Origin: Thermomonas fusca DSM 15424
Lineage (GTDB): Bacteria > Pseudomonadota > Gammaproteobacteria > Xanthomonadales > Xanthomonadaceae
Direction: 5' to 3'
Assembly (NCBI RefSeq): GCF_000423885.1
Contig: NZ_AUIV01000020.1
Span: 1 to 64,000, forward strand
DNA: 64,000 nt
The notes under the pieces were generated by a model. It was given only the letters and a program-made list of their open reading frames with translations, had not been told where the DNA came from and did not search any database. How positions within the stretch are numbered: position 1 is the stretch's first letter; every line of letters starts with the position of its first letter. The position numbers were made by a program, and so were the translations under genes. This document shows, piece by piece, positions 37,983 to 46,223 of this stretch.

Positions 37983-40157
37983 ATGATGCGCAAGACCCTC
38001 CTCGCCGCCGGCATCGCCGCGGCCACTGCCAGCTTCGCCACCGCCGTGCATGCCGACGAAGGCATGTGGGTGCCGCAGCAGCTGCCCGAAATCGCCGGCC
38101 CGCTGAAGAAGGCCGGCCTCAAGCTGGACCCGAAGCAGCTGGCCAACCTCACCGGCGACCCGATGGGCGCGGTGGTGTCGCTGGGCGGCTGCACCGCCAG
38201 CTTCGTCTCCCCGCAGGGCCTGGTGGCGACCAACCACCACTGCGCCTACGGCGCGATCCAGCTGAACTCCACCGCCGAGAAGAACCTGATCCGCGACGGT
38301 TTCAACCCGGCCACCCCGGCCGATGAAGTGTCGGCAGGCCCGAACGCGCGCATCTACGTGCTGGAGGACATCACCGACGTCACCGCCGACGCCAAGGCGG
38401 CGATGGCGGCGGCGGGCAGCGACCCGGTCGCGCGCGCCGACGCCCTGGAAGCCTTCGAGAAGAAGACCACCAGCGCCTGCGAAGCCGATGCCGGCTATCG
38501 CTGCCGCGTCTACAGTTTCATGGGCGGCAACACCTGGCGCCTGTTCAAGAACCTCGAGATCAAGGACGTGCGCCTGGCCTATGCACCGCCGGCCAGCGTC
38601 GGCAAGTTCGGTGGCGACATCGACAACTGGATGTGGCCGCGCCACACCGGCGACTTCGCGTTCTACCGCGCCTACGTGGGCAAGGACGGCAAGCCGGCGG
38701 CCTTCGGCAAGGACAACGTGCCGTTCCAGCCCAAGCACTGGCTGAAGATCGCCGACAAGCCGCTGGGCGCGGGCGACTTCGTGATGGTGGCCGGGTATCC
38801 GGGCCGCACCGACCGCTACGCGCTGGCCGCCGAGTTCGAGAACACCCAGCAGTGGCGCTATCCGGCCATCTCCAAGGCGTACAAGGACCAGATCGCGCTG
38901 GTCGAAGCGGCCGGCAAGAACGATGCCGACATCGCGGTGAAGTACGCCGCCACCATGGCCGGCTGGAACAACACCAGCAAGAACTTCGATGGCCAGCTGG
39001 AGGGCTTCGCCCGCAATGGCGTGCTGGGCTTCAAGCGCAGCGAGGAGGCGGCGGTGCTGGGCTGGCTGCAGGCGCAGGGGGAGGCCGGCAAGCCGGCGCT
39101 GGCCGCGCATGCCACGCTGGTGAAGCTGGTGGAGGACGCCAAGCTGACCCAGGAGCGCGACCTGGTGCTGGGCAGCTTCAACCGCAGCGGCGTGCTGGGC
39201 ACGGCGGTCAACCTGTACCGCCTCGCCATCGAGAAGCAGAAGCCCGATGCGGAGCGCGAGTCCGGCTACCAGCAGCGCGACCTGCCGGTGATCGAGGGTG
39301 GGCTGAAGCAGATGGAGCGCCGCTACGTGCCGGCGATGGATCGCCAGTTGCAGCAGTACTGGCTGGACCGCTACGTCGCACTGCCGGCGGCGCAGCACGT
39401 TGCCGCGGTGGATGGCTGGCTGGGCGGCAGCAACAAGGCCGCCGCCGACAAGGCGCTGGCGCGCCTGGACGGCAGCAAGCTGGCCAGCCTGGACGAGCGG
39501 CTGAAGTGGTTGAACGCGGACAAGGCGGCGTTCGAAGCCAGCACCGATCCGGCTATCCAGTATGCGGTGGCGGTGATGCCCACCCTGATGGAGATGGAGA
39601 AGAAGTCGAAGGCGGTGTACGGCACCGCGCTGCAGGCGCGCCCGCTGTACCTGCAGGCGATGGCCGACTACAAGAAGAGCAAGGGCGAGGCGGTCTATCC
39701 GGACGCCAACTCCTCGCTGCGGATCACCTTCGGCACCGTCAAGGGTTACACCAAGCTGGACGGCAGCGTGCAGCAGCCGTTCACCCTGCTGGAGCAGGTG
39801 GCGGCGAAGGAAACCGGGGCCGAGCCGTTCGACAACCCGAAGGCGCTGCTCGATGCGGTCGCCGCCAAGCGTTACGGCGGCCTTGCCGACAAGCGCCTGG
39901 GCACGGTGCCGGTGAACTTCCTGTCCGACCTCGACATCACCGGCGGCAACTCCGGTTCGCCGGTGCTGGACGCGCAGGGCAAGCTGGTCGGCCTGGCCTT
40001 CGACGGCATCCAGGAAGCCGTGGCCAGCAACTGGGTGTTCGAGCCGGTGATGACCCGCATGATCTCGGTGGACCAGCGCTACATGCGCTGGATCATGCAG
40101 GAGGTCATGCCGGCGCCGCAGCTGCTGAAGGAGCTGGGCGTCGCGCCGAAGAAGTAA
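37983..40157 (+). CDS. S46 dipeptidyl-peptidase, DPP7/DAP BII-like (hydrophobic P1 predicted)
   Basis: The 724-residue exported serine peptidase has a signal peptide ending near HA-DEGMW. With the ATG at 37983, the catalytic residues fall at His86, Asp224 and Ser657, the numbering I recall for DAP BII of Pseudoxanthomonas mexicana; this also supports the start over 37986. The residue 18 after the catalytic serine is Gly675 (FDGIQE), predicting DPP7-type preference for aliphatic or aromatic P1. It is a tandem paralogue of the preceding gene and ends at a terminator. Both probably serve periplasmic peptide uptake. Confidence 0.94.
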   Translation: MMRKTLLAAGIAAATASFATAVHADEGMWVPQQLPEIAGPLKKAGLKLDPKQLANLTGDPMGAVVSLGGCTASFVSPQGLVATNHHCAYGAIQLNSTAEKNLIRDGFNPATPADEVSAGPNARIYVLEDITDVTADAKAAMAAAGSDPVARADALEAFEKKTTSACEADAGYRCRVYSFMGGNTWRLFKNLEIKDVRLAYAPPASVGKFGGDIDNWMWPRHTGDFAFYRAYVGKDGKPAAFGKDNVPFQPKHWLKIADKPLGAGDFVMVAGYPGRTDRYALAAEFENTQQWRYPAISKAYKDQIALVEAAGKNDADIAVKYAATMAGWNNTSKNFDGQLEGFARNGVLGFKRSEEAAVLGWLQAQGEAGKPALAAHATLVKLVEDAKLTQERDLVLGSFNRSGVLGTAVNLYRLAIEKQKPDAERESGYQQRDLPVIEGGLKQMERRYVPAMDRQLQQYWLDRYVALPAAQHVAAVDGWLGGSNKAAADKALARLDGSKLASLDERLKWLNADKAAFEASTDPAIQYAVAVMPTLMEMEKKSKAVYGTALQARPLYLQAMADYKKSKGEAVYPDANSSLRITFGTVKGYTKLDGSVQQPFTLLEQVAAKETGAEPFDNPKALLDAVAAKRYGGLADKRLGTVPVNFLSDLDITGGNSGSPVLDAQGKLVGLAFDGIQEAVASNWVFEPVMTRMISVDQRYMRWIMQEVMPAPQLLKELGVAPKK

Positions 40158-40177
40158 GCGCCTCCAGTCGGAACTGG

Positions 40178-40203
40178 AAACGCCGGCCTCGCGCCGGCGT
40201 TTT
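40178..40203. terminator. Terminator between convergent S46 peptidase and DUF3224
   Basis: AAACGCCGGC (40178-40187) pairs with GCCGGCGTTT (40193-40202) around a five-base loop, with TT/AA on either side. It can serve both converging genes. Confidence 0.85.
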
Positions 40204-40217
40204 CCTTTGCGCGATCC

Positions 40218-40613
40218 TCACGCGTCGCGGAAGTCGTAATCGAACGTGTAGTAATGCTTGCCATCGGTGATGTCGATGCCGATGCGCCCGTGCAGGCCTT
40301 CCAGCTCGCCGGTGCCGGAGTCGGGGATCACGGTGACGTCCAGCGACGGCTTGCCGCGATCCATGGTGCCGTTGTGCTGGACGAAGAAGCCGCCGCGGCG
40401 GCCGTCCAGGGTGCCCTCGATGCGCTCGATCGCCACGTAGGCGCCGGAGCCCTGCACGGGCGACATCAGCGCCAGCATGTGGACCACGCTGGAGGCCTCC
40501 AGCCCGCCGCGGAAACGCTTGTCGAAGCGCGAATGGCCGATGGTCGCGCCCTCGCCGATCTCCAGCTCTTCCTGCGGGATGCGCGTGACTTCGAACTCGC
40601 CTTTGGCCTGCAT
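40218..40613 (-). CDS. DUF3224 domain-containing protein
   Basis: The 131-residue cytosolic protein matches DUF3224, a small beta-barrel family related to allene oxide cyclase. Typical segments are GHSRFDKRFRGGLEASSVVH, GAYVAIERIEGTLDGRRGGF and LHGRIGIDITDGKHYYTFDY. The ATG at 40613 gives the family length; a longer in-frame stretch continues into the upstream gene and is rejected. Function is unknown. It is divergent from the histidine phosphatase gene with a palindrome in the 104-bp gap. Confidence 0.85.
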   Translation of the reverse strand: MQAKGEFEVTRIPQEELEIGEGATIGHSRFDKRFRGGLEASSVVHMLALMSPVQGSGAYVAIERIEGTLDGRRGGFFVQHNGTMDRGKPSLDVTVIPDSGTGELEGLHGRIGIDITDGKHYYTFDYDFRDA

Positions 40614-40682
40614 GTCCCGGACTCCTGTCTGCGGAAACCCAAGCCTACCGCGCCCGGTGTAAACCGCGCGCAACCTTGCTAG

Positions 40683-40701
40683 GATTGTGCGCTGCACAAT
40701 C
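40683..40701. promoter_or_regulatory. Perfect palindrome at the histidine-phosphatase promoter
   Basis: GATTGTGC-GCT-GCACAATC (40683-40701) is a perfect 8-bp inverted repeat with a 3-bp centre. It overlaps the extended -10-like TGC-TAGGAT (40677-40685). It could be an operator, or a 5'-end hairpin of the transcript that begins there. Confidence 0.5.
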
Positions 40702-40717
40702 GCTGAGCGCGCCGCGC

Positions 40718-41368
40718 ATGAAGATCCTGCTTGCCCGCCACGGCGAAACCCCGTGGAACGCCGAAGGCCGCTATCAGGGCCAGGTGGACATTCCCCTTTC
40801 CGACCTGGGCATCGCCCAAGCGACGGCCTTGGGCGAACGCCTGATGTCATTGCGCATCGACCGCGCCGTGGCCTCGCCGCTGGCGCGCGCCACCCGCACC
40901 GCGCAGCTGGCGCTGGGCGTTGCGCGCGCGTCGCGGCTGGGCTTCGACGATGGCTTCCTTGAAATCGCCCACGGCGAATGGGAAGGCCTGCTGGCCAGCG
41001 AGATCGCCGAGCGTGATCCAGAACGCCTGCGCGCCTGGCGCGAGGCGCCGGACACCGTGCTGATGCCGGGCGCCGGCGGCGAATCGCTGCAGATGGTGCT
41101 GGATCGCGCCTGGGTTGCACTGGCGCGGGCCTGCGAAGGGTTGGGCGCCGAGGACACCCTGCTGGTGGTCGCCCACGATGCGGTCAACCGGGTACTGCTG
41201 GCGCGCATCCTTGGCCTGCCGCTGACCAAGCTGTGGAGCTTCCGCCAGGCGCCGACCACGCTGAACCTGCTCGAAGGCCCGGACGTGGATTCGCTGGAAG
41301 TGGTGCGCCTGAACGACTGCGCCCACCACACGCCGTTCTTCGGCGAGGCCAAGCACCGCGCGCTGTAA
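40718..41368 (+). CDS. Histidine phosphatase family protein (phosphoglycerate-mutase-like)
   Basis: The 216-residue product begins with the branch signature LLARHGETPWN (catalytic His at about residue 8). The second conserved histidine is in VVAHDAVNRVLLARI near residue 150. It resembles CobC/GpmB-type phosphatases; the substrate cannot be inferred. The ATG at 40718 (MKILLARHGET) is preferred over an upstream in-frame ATG at 40676 that lies within the predicted promoter. folC follows 43 bases on. Confidence 0.88.
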   Translation: MKILLARHGETPWNAEGRYQGQVDIPLSDLGIAQATALGERLMSLRIDRAVASPLARATRTAQLALGVARASRLGFDDGFLEIAHGEWEGLLASEIAERDPERLRAWREAPDTVLMPGAGGESLQMVLDRAWVALARACEGLGAEDTLLVVAHDAVNRVLLARILGLPLTKLWSFRQAPTTLNLLEGPDVDSLEVVRLNDCAHHTPFFGEAKHRAL

Positions 41369-41399
41369 GCGCAGCCCGGCTGGCGCGTCGGCGCTCTTC

Positions 41400-41405
41400 T
41401 ACAAT
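41400..41405 (+). promoter_or_regulatory. Possible -10 of folC
   Basis: TACAAT lies only six bases before the folC ATG, so a transcript from it would be nearly leaderless. No -35 of note was seen; folC may instead be read from upstream. Confidence 0.3.
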
Positions 41406-41411
41406 ATCGCC

Positions 41412-42680
41412 ATGTCACGCACGCTTCCCGACTGGCTGGCCTTCATCGAGCGCCAGCACCCGCACGCCATCGCCATGGGCCTGGAGCGCGTGCGCGAAGT
41501 CGCCGCGCGGATGGGTCTGGGCAAGCCGGCTCCCCATGTCGTCACGGTGGCCGGCACCAACGGCAAGGGCTCGACGGTGGCATTCGTGGAGGCGATCGCA
41601 CGCGCGCAGGGCTTGCGCGTCGGCGCTTACACCTCCCCGCATCTGCTGCGCTACAACGAGCGCGTGCGCATCGACGGCCACGACGTCGGCGACGCCGCAC
41701 TGGTCGAGGGCTTCGAGGCGGTCGAGGCCGCGCGCGGCGACACCCCGCTGACCTATTTCGAGTACGGCACGCTGTGCGCGCTGTGGCTGTTCGCGCGCGC
41801 CGGGCTGGACCTGGCGGTGCTGGAAGTGGGGCTGGGCGGGCGTCTGGACGCGGTCAACATCGTCGATGCCGACGCCGCCATCGTCACCACGGTGGGTCTG
41901 GATCACCAGGACTGGTTGGGCGGCGACATCGAGGCGATCGGCTTCGAGAAGGCCGGCATCGCGCGCGGTTTCAAGCCGCTGGTGCTGGGCGACGACGACC
42001 CGCCGGCCAGCGTGCTGCGCCACGCCTACGCCATCGGCGCGCCGGCCTGGCGGATCGCCAACGACTTCTTCGCCGAGCCGGTCGATGCCGGGCACTGGCG
42101 CTGGCGCGAGGTCGGTTACGAAATCGTGCTGCCGCTGCCGATGCAGGCGCAGGGCGCGCCGGCGCAGCTGCGCAACGCCGCCTGTGCGATCGCCGCGCTG
42201 CGTGCGCTCGACCTGCCGTTGGAGGAGGAGGCCCTGGCGCGCGGCGTGGCCGATGCCGCGGTCGCGGGGCGGCTGCAGCGGTTCGAGCGTGATGGCGTGG
42301 AAATCGTCGTCGACGTGGGCCATAACCCGCAGGCTGCCGCCGCGCTGGCCGACTGGCTGCACAGCCAGCCAAAGCGGCGCACCGTGGCCGTCTACGCGGC
42401 GCTCGCCGACAAGGACGCCGCCGGCGTGGTGGCCGCATTGGCCGATGAAGTGGATGGCTGGCTGCTGGCCGGCTCGCTGGACGCCGGCCCGCGCGGCAGC
42501 GATGCGGCGACGCTGGCGCAGCGACTGGCGGGCACGGCCGCTGCTGCGGGCTGCCACGCCGACGTGGCGGGCGCGCTGACGGCAGCGCTGGCGCGGGCGG
42601 CGCCCGACGGCCGGGTGCTGGCGTTCGGCTCGTTCCACGCCGCCGCGGAAGCGCTGCGCTACCTGAACGCCGCGGACTGA
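41412..42680 (+). CDS. folC: Bifunctional folylpolyglutamate synthase/dihydrofolate synthase
   Basis: The 422-residue Mur-ligase-family enzyme adds glutamates to folates and makes dihydrofolate from dihydropteroate. The ATP loop VTVAGTNGKGSTVAFVEAIA is at about residues 44-63. It is followed by YTSPHLLRYNERVRIDG and LEVGLGGRLDAVNIVD, both diagnostic. The C-terminal domain contains DVGHNPQAAAALADWL. Length is standard. It precedes the SPOR protein and purF, the neighbourhood seen in many gammaproteobacteria. Confidence 0.96.
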   Translation: MSRTLPDWLAFIERQHPHAIAMGLERVREVAARMGLGKPAPHVVTVAGTNGKGSTVAFVEAIARAQGLRVGAYTSPHLLRYNERVRIDGHDVGDAALVEGFEAVEAARGDTPLTYFEYGTLCALWLFARAGLDLAVLEVGLGGRLDAVNIVDADAAIVTTVGLDHQDWLGGDIEAIGFEKAGIARGFKPLVLGDDDPPASVLRHAYAIGAPAWRIANDFFAEPVDAGHWRWREVGYEIVLPLPMQAQGAPAQLRNAACAIAALRALDLPLEEEALARGVADAAVAGRLQRFERDGVEIVVDVGHNPQAAAALADWLHSQPKRRTVAVYAALADKDAAGVVAALADEVDGWLLAGSLDAGPRGSDAATLAQRLAGTAAAAGCHADVAGALTAALARAAPDGRVLAFGSFHAAAEALRYLNAAD

Positions 42681-42698
42681 CCGCCGCCGGCATGCCGG

Positions 42699-42704
42699 TA
42701 TAAT
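42699..42704 (+). promoter_or_regulatory. Consensus -10 upstream of the SPOR gene
   Basis: TATAAT matches the -10 consensus exactly, 32-37 bases before the SPOR-protein ATG. It probably drives the SPOR gene and purF. Confidence 0.55.
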
Positions 42705-42735
42705 CCGTCCTCCCACCGCGCCCTGGCCTCACGGA

Positions 42736-43686
42736 ATGCCGATGGATACGTCGCTGAAACAGCGCCTGGTCGGCGCCGCCGTGCTGGTCGCGCTGGCCGT
42801 CATCTTCCTGCCGCTGCTGGTCAAGGGGCCCGCGCCTGACAGTGGCGTCTCCGATGTGTCGCTGCGCGTGCCGCCGGAACCGAAGGCGCCCGACGGCACC
42901 GTGACCCAGGACCTGCCGCTGGTGGCCCCCGCGGCTGCACCCACGGGAGGTGTTTCCGGCATGCCGGACGCGATGCCCGCCGCTCCCGAGGCGCCTGCGG
43001 CGGACGCGGCACCGTTGGCAGCGGTCGCGGCCGGCGATTTTGCGGTCAGCTTCGGCAGCTACGCCAGCTCGACCGATGCGGACAAGGTGATTGCTGCGCT
43101 GACTGCTGCCGGCCTGCCGGGCTATCGCGAAGCGGTGGCGCTGGGTGATCGCCAGGCCCAGCGCGTGCGCATCGGGCCGTTCGCCGACCGCACCACCGCC
43201 GAATCGGCGCGCCTGCGCGCCGGCCAGGTGCGCAGCGACGTGGATGCCAAGGTGCTGGCGCTGGATGCCGCCGCGACTGCAACTCCCCCCGCGCCCGTCG
43301 CGCCGGCGGTGACCAAGCCGGCACCGGCGGAACCGAAGATCGAAACCAAGCCGCTGGCCAAGGCCGAGCCGGTCAAGACCGAACCAGTCAAGGCCGCCAC
43401 CGCGCCAGCAGCCAAGCCCGAGCCGCCGCCGGCGAAGCCGGCCAACACCGCCGGCACCGGTTTCGTGGTGCAGATCGGCGCGTTCTCCTCGGCACCGGAC
43501 GCGTTGGCCCAGCGCGACGCCCTGCGCAAGGCCGGTTTCAATGCGTTCACCGATTCCGTGCCCGGTCCGAACGGCACCCTCACCCGGGTGCGGGTGGGCC
43601 CGGTGATGACCCGCGCCGAAGCCGATGCGCTGAAGGCCAAACTCAAGGCCGCAGGCAAGGACGGCATGGTCCGTCCGCATCCCTGA
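42736..43686 (+). CDS. SPOR-domain membrane protein (DedD-like) with two SPOR repeats
   Basis: The 316-residue protein has one N-terminal membrane helix (LVGAAVLVALAVIFLPLLV, residues about 11-29) and a periplasmic part. Two SPOR-like peptidoglycan-binding domains can be read: FAVSFGSYASSTDADKVIAA (about 102 onward) and FVVQIGAFSSAPDALAQRDA (about 243 onward). They are joined by a long Pro/Ala/Lys linker. DedD of E. coli has one SPOR domain and helps septation. The start could be 42736 or 42742 (MDTSLKQRL); relatives favour the latter. purF follows 25 bases on. Confidence 0.87.
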   Translation: MPMDTSLKQRLVGAAVLVALAVIFLPLLVKGPAPDSGVSDVSLRVPPEPKAPDGTVTQDLPLVAPAAAPTGGVSGMPDAMPAAPEAPAADAAPLAAVAAGDFAVSFGSYASSTDADKVIAALTAAGLPGYREAVALGDRQAQRVRIGPFADRTTAESARLRAGQVRSDVDAKVLALDAAATATPPAPVAPAVTKPAPAEPKIETKPLAKAEPVKTEPVKAATAPAAKPEPPPAKPANTAGTGFVVQIGAFSSAPDALAQRDALRKAGFNAFTDSVPGPNGTLTRVRVGPVMTRAEADALKAKLKAAGKDGMVRPHP

Positions 43687-43711
43687 GCCAAACCAACAGG
43701 AAGTCCCAAGC

Positions 43712-45181
43712 ATGTGCGGCATCGTGGGTATCGTCGGCCACAGCGAAGTGGCCGGGTTGTTGTATGACGGGCTGACCATGCTCCAGCACCGCGGCCAGGA
43801 CGCGGCCGGCATCGCCACCGTGCACGGCTCGCATCTGCGCGTGCACAAGGGCAACGGCCTGGTGCGCGACGTGTTCGACGCCAAGTCGATGGCGCTGCTG
43901 GAAGGCCAGGTCGGCATCGCCCACTGCCGCTACCCGACCGCGGGCAGCGAAGGCAGCGACGAGGCGCAGCCGTTCTACGTCAACTCGCCGTTCGGCATCG
44001 CGCTGGCGCACAACGGCAACCTGACCAATGCCGATGCGCTGCGCCGCGAGGTGTTCGAACAGGACCGCCGCAACGTCAACACCGGCTCAGATTCGGAAGT
44101 GCTGCTGAATGTGTTCGCGCACGAGCTGGACACCCAGCACGCGCTGACGCCGGACGCGGTGTTCGCCGCGCTGGAAGGCGTGAACCGGCGCGTGAAGGGC
44201 GGCTACGCCGTGGTCTGCACGGTGCTGGGTCTGGGTCTGGTGGCATTCCGCGACCCGCACGGCATTCGCCCGCTGGTGCTGGGCAAGCGCAGCGGCGCCG
44301 CCGGCGATGAATTCATCGTTGCCTCGGAGTCGGTGGCGCTGGACGTGCTGGGCTTCGAGCGCGTGCGCGACGTCGCCCCGGGCGAGGGCATCATCATCAG
44401 CAACGGCGGCGAGCTGTTCGCGCGCCAGTGCGCACCCGCCGCGCCGCACGCCACCTGCATCTTCGAGTACGTGTATTTCGCCCGGCCCGACTCGATGATG
44501 GAGGAAATCTCGGTGCACAAGGCGCGCATGCGCATGGGCGTGACGCTGGGCGAGAAGATCCTGCGCGAGCGGCCGGACCACGACATCGACGTGGTCATCC
44601 CGATCCCCGACACCAGCCGCGATTCCGCGCTGGAGATCGCCAACACGCTGGGCGTGAAGTACCGCGAAGGCTTCATCAAGAATCGCTACGTCGGCCGCAC
44701 CTTCATCATGCCGGGGCAGGGCGAACGGGCGAAGTCGGTCAAGCGCAAGCTCAACCCGATCCCGCTGGAATTCCGCAACCGCGTGGTGCTGCTGGTGGAC
44801 GATTCCATCGTGCGCGGCACCACCAGCCAGCAGATCGTGCAGATGGCGCGCGATGCCGGCGCAAAGAAAGTCTACCTGGCCTCGGCGGCGCCGCCGGTCC
44901 GCCACCCCAACGTGTACGGCATCGACATGCCGTCGCGCGAGGAGCTGGTGGCGCACGGCCGCAGCGAGAAGGAAATCGAACAGTTGCTGGGCTGCGACTG
45001 GCTGATCTACCAGGACCTGGCCGACCTGGAGACCGCGGTGGCCGGGCCCAAGTTCCCCGGCCGCAAGTTCGACAGCTCCTGCTTCAACGGTGAGTACGTG
45101 ACCGGCATTGATGCCGATTATTTCGAGCGCATCCAGCAGCAGCGCTCGGACGAGGCGAAGAAGAAGCGGAGAGCCGGCTGA
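43712..45181 (+). CDS. purF: Amidophosphoribosyltransferase
   Basis: The 489-residue product catalyses the first step of purine synthesis, making phosphoribosylamine from PRPP and glutamine. Cys2 (MCGIVGIVGHSEVAG) is the glutaminase nucleophile. The PRPP-binding loop VVLLVDDSIVRGTTSQQIVQ lies near residue 360. No cysteine propeptide or Fe-S motif of the Bacillus type is seen. In many relatives cvpA lies between the SPOR gene and purF; here only 25 bases separate them. A large inverted repeat follows the stop. Confidence 0.97.
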   Translation: MCGIVGIVGHSEVAGLLYDGLTMLQHRGQDAAGIATVHGSHLRVHKGNGLVRDVFDAKSMALLEGQVGIAHCRYPTAGSEGSDEAQPFYVNSPFGIALAHNGNLTNADALRREVFEQDRRNVNTGSDSEVLLNVFAHELDTQHALTPDAVFAALEGVNRRVKGGYAVVCTVLGLGLVAFRDPHGIRPLVLGKRSGAAGDEFIVASESVALDVLGFERVRDVAPGEGIIISNGGELFARQCAPAAPHATCIFEYVYFARPDSMMEEISVHKARMRMGVTLGEKILRERPDHDIDVVIPIPDTSRDSALEIANTLGVKYREGFIKNRYVGRTFIMPGQGERAKSVKRKLNPIPLEFRNRVVLLVDDSIVRGTTSQQIVQMARDAGAKKVYLASAAPPVRHPNVYGIDMPSREELVAHGRSEKEIEQLLGCDWLIYQDLADLETAVAGPKFPGRKFDSSCFNGEYVTGIDADYFERIQQQRSDEAKKKRRAG

Positions 45182-45258
45182 CGGCCCACGGGATTTTAGG
45201 GGGCATGTGTGTTGCGAGCCCTGACACGCACCGGCCCGAGGAGTGCGGGCTCCAGGCA

Positions 45259-45333
45259 GGCGCGCGGCGGGCGATGCGTTTCAAGTCGCTCCCCGATACT
45301 CGCTTGGTTGAAACGCATCGCCCGCCGCGCGCC
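45259..45333. repeat. 26-bp perfect inverted repeat downstream of purF
   Basis: Bases 45259-45284 are the exact reverse complement of 45308-45333, with a 23-base loop. The arms read GGCGCGCGGCGGGCGATGCG then TTTCAA. No T-run follows, so it is not a standard intrinsic terminator. It fills most of the 175-bp gap between purF and the DUF455 gene. A further 6-bp repeat GAGCCC/GGGCTC flanks at 45216-45252. Confidence 0.9.
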
Positions 45334-45356
45334 ATCGCGACTCTCTCGTTGTCGAT

Positions 45357-46160
45357 ATGAAAGACCTGATTTCCGCCGCCCGCGCCTGCCTTGATGCCGC
45401 CACGCCCGACGACAAGCCGGCGCTGACGCTGGCGATGGCCGCGGCGTTCGCGCGCGGCGAGCTGGTGGTCGATGGCGACGCGCCGCCACCCGAGCCGATC
45501 CGCATGCCGGGCCGGCCCGATCGGCCAAGGCTGGTGCATCCGCGCGACCTGCCGCGCCGCGGGTTCGGTACGGACGAAGGGCGCGCTGCCTTCATTCACG
45601 CCGTTGCCCACATCGAGTTCAATGCGATGGACCTGGCTTGGGACGCGGTGTACCGCTTCCGCGACATGCCCGCCGCGTTCTACGCCGACTGGGTGGCGGT
45701 GGCGAACGACGAGGCGCGCCACTTCAACCTGCTGCGCGCGCGACTGCGCGAGCTGGGCCACGACTACGGCGATTTCGACGCCCACAACGGCCTGTGGGAA
45801 ATGGCGGAAAAGACGGCACACGATGGGATGGCGCGGATGGCGCTGGTGCCGCGGGTGCTGGAGGCGCGCGGGCTGGACGTTACCCCCGGCATGATCGTGA
45901 AGCTGCGCGCGCTGGGCGATGAGGCCACCGCCGGCATCCTCGAGATCATCCTGCGCGAGGAAGTGGGCCACGTTGCCGCCGGCAGCCGCTGGTACCGCTG
46001 GCACTGCGAGCGCGCCGGCATCGAGCCGCGCGCGCGCTTCCGCGAACTGTTGCGCGAATACGCCAGCGGCGTGCTGCACAAGCCGTTCAATGCCGAGGCG
46101 CGACTGCAGGCGGGGTTCGATCCGGAAGAGCTGGAAAGCCTGCTGGCCGAGGCGGACTGA
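45357..46160 (+). CDS. DUF455 ferritin-like (putative di-iron) protein
   Basis: The 267-residue protein matches COG2833/DUF455, a ferritin-like four-helix fold distantly related to MiaE. Candidate metal ligands are Glu in VAHIEFNAMDLAWD (about residue 82), the DEARHF pair (about 120), a Glu in GLWEMAEKTAHDG, and EEVGHV (about 201). This is the E/ExxH pattern of di-iron carboxylates. No substrate is known. It starts 175 bases after purF, separated by the large inverted repeat. Confidence 0.85.
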   Translation: MKDLISAARACLDAATPDDKPALTLAMAAAFARGELVVDGDAPPPEPIRMPGRPDRPRLVHPRDLPRRGFGTDEGRAAFIHAVAHIEFNAMDLAWDAVYRFRDMPAAFYADWVAVANDEARHFNLLRARLRELGHDYGDFDAHNGLWEMAEKTAHDGMARMALVPRVLEARGLDVTPGMIVKLRALGDEATAGILEIILREEVGHVAAGSRWYRWHCERAGIEPRARFRELLREYASGVLHKPFNAEARLQAGFDPEELESLLAEAD

Positions 46161-46223
46161 GCCCCGATGCCGCGCCGTGGCGACGGTTGCGGCACACTGG
46201 CTACCCGTCTCCGGAAGCCCGCC

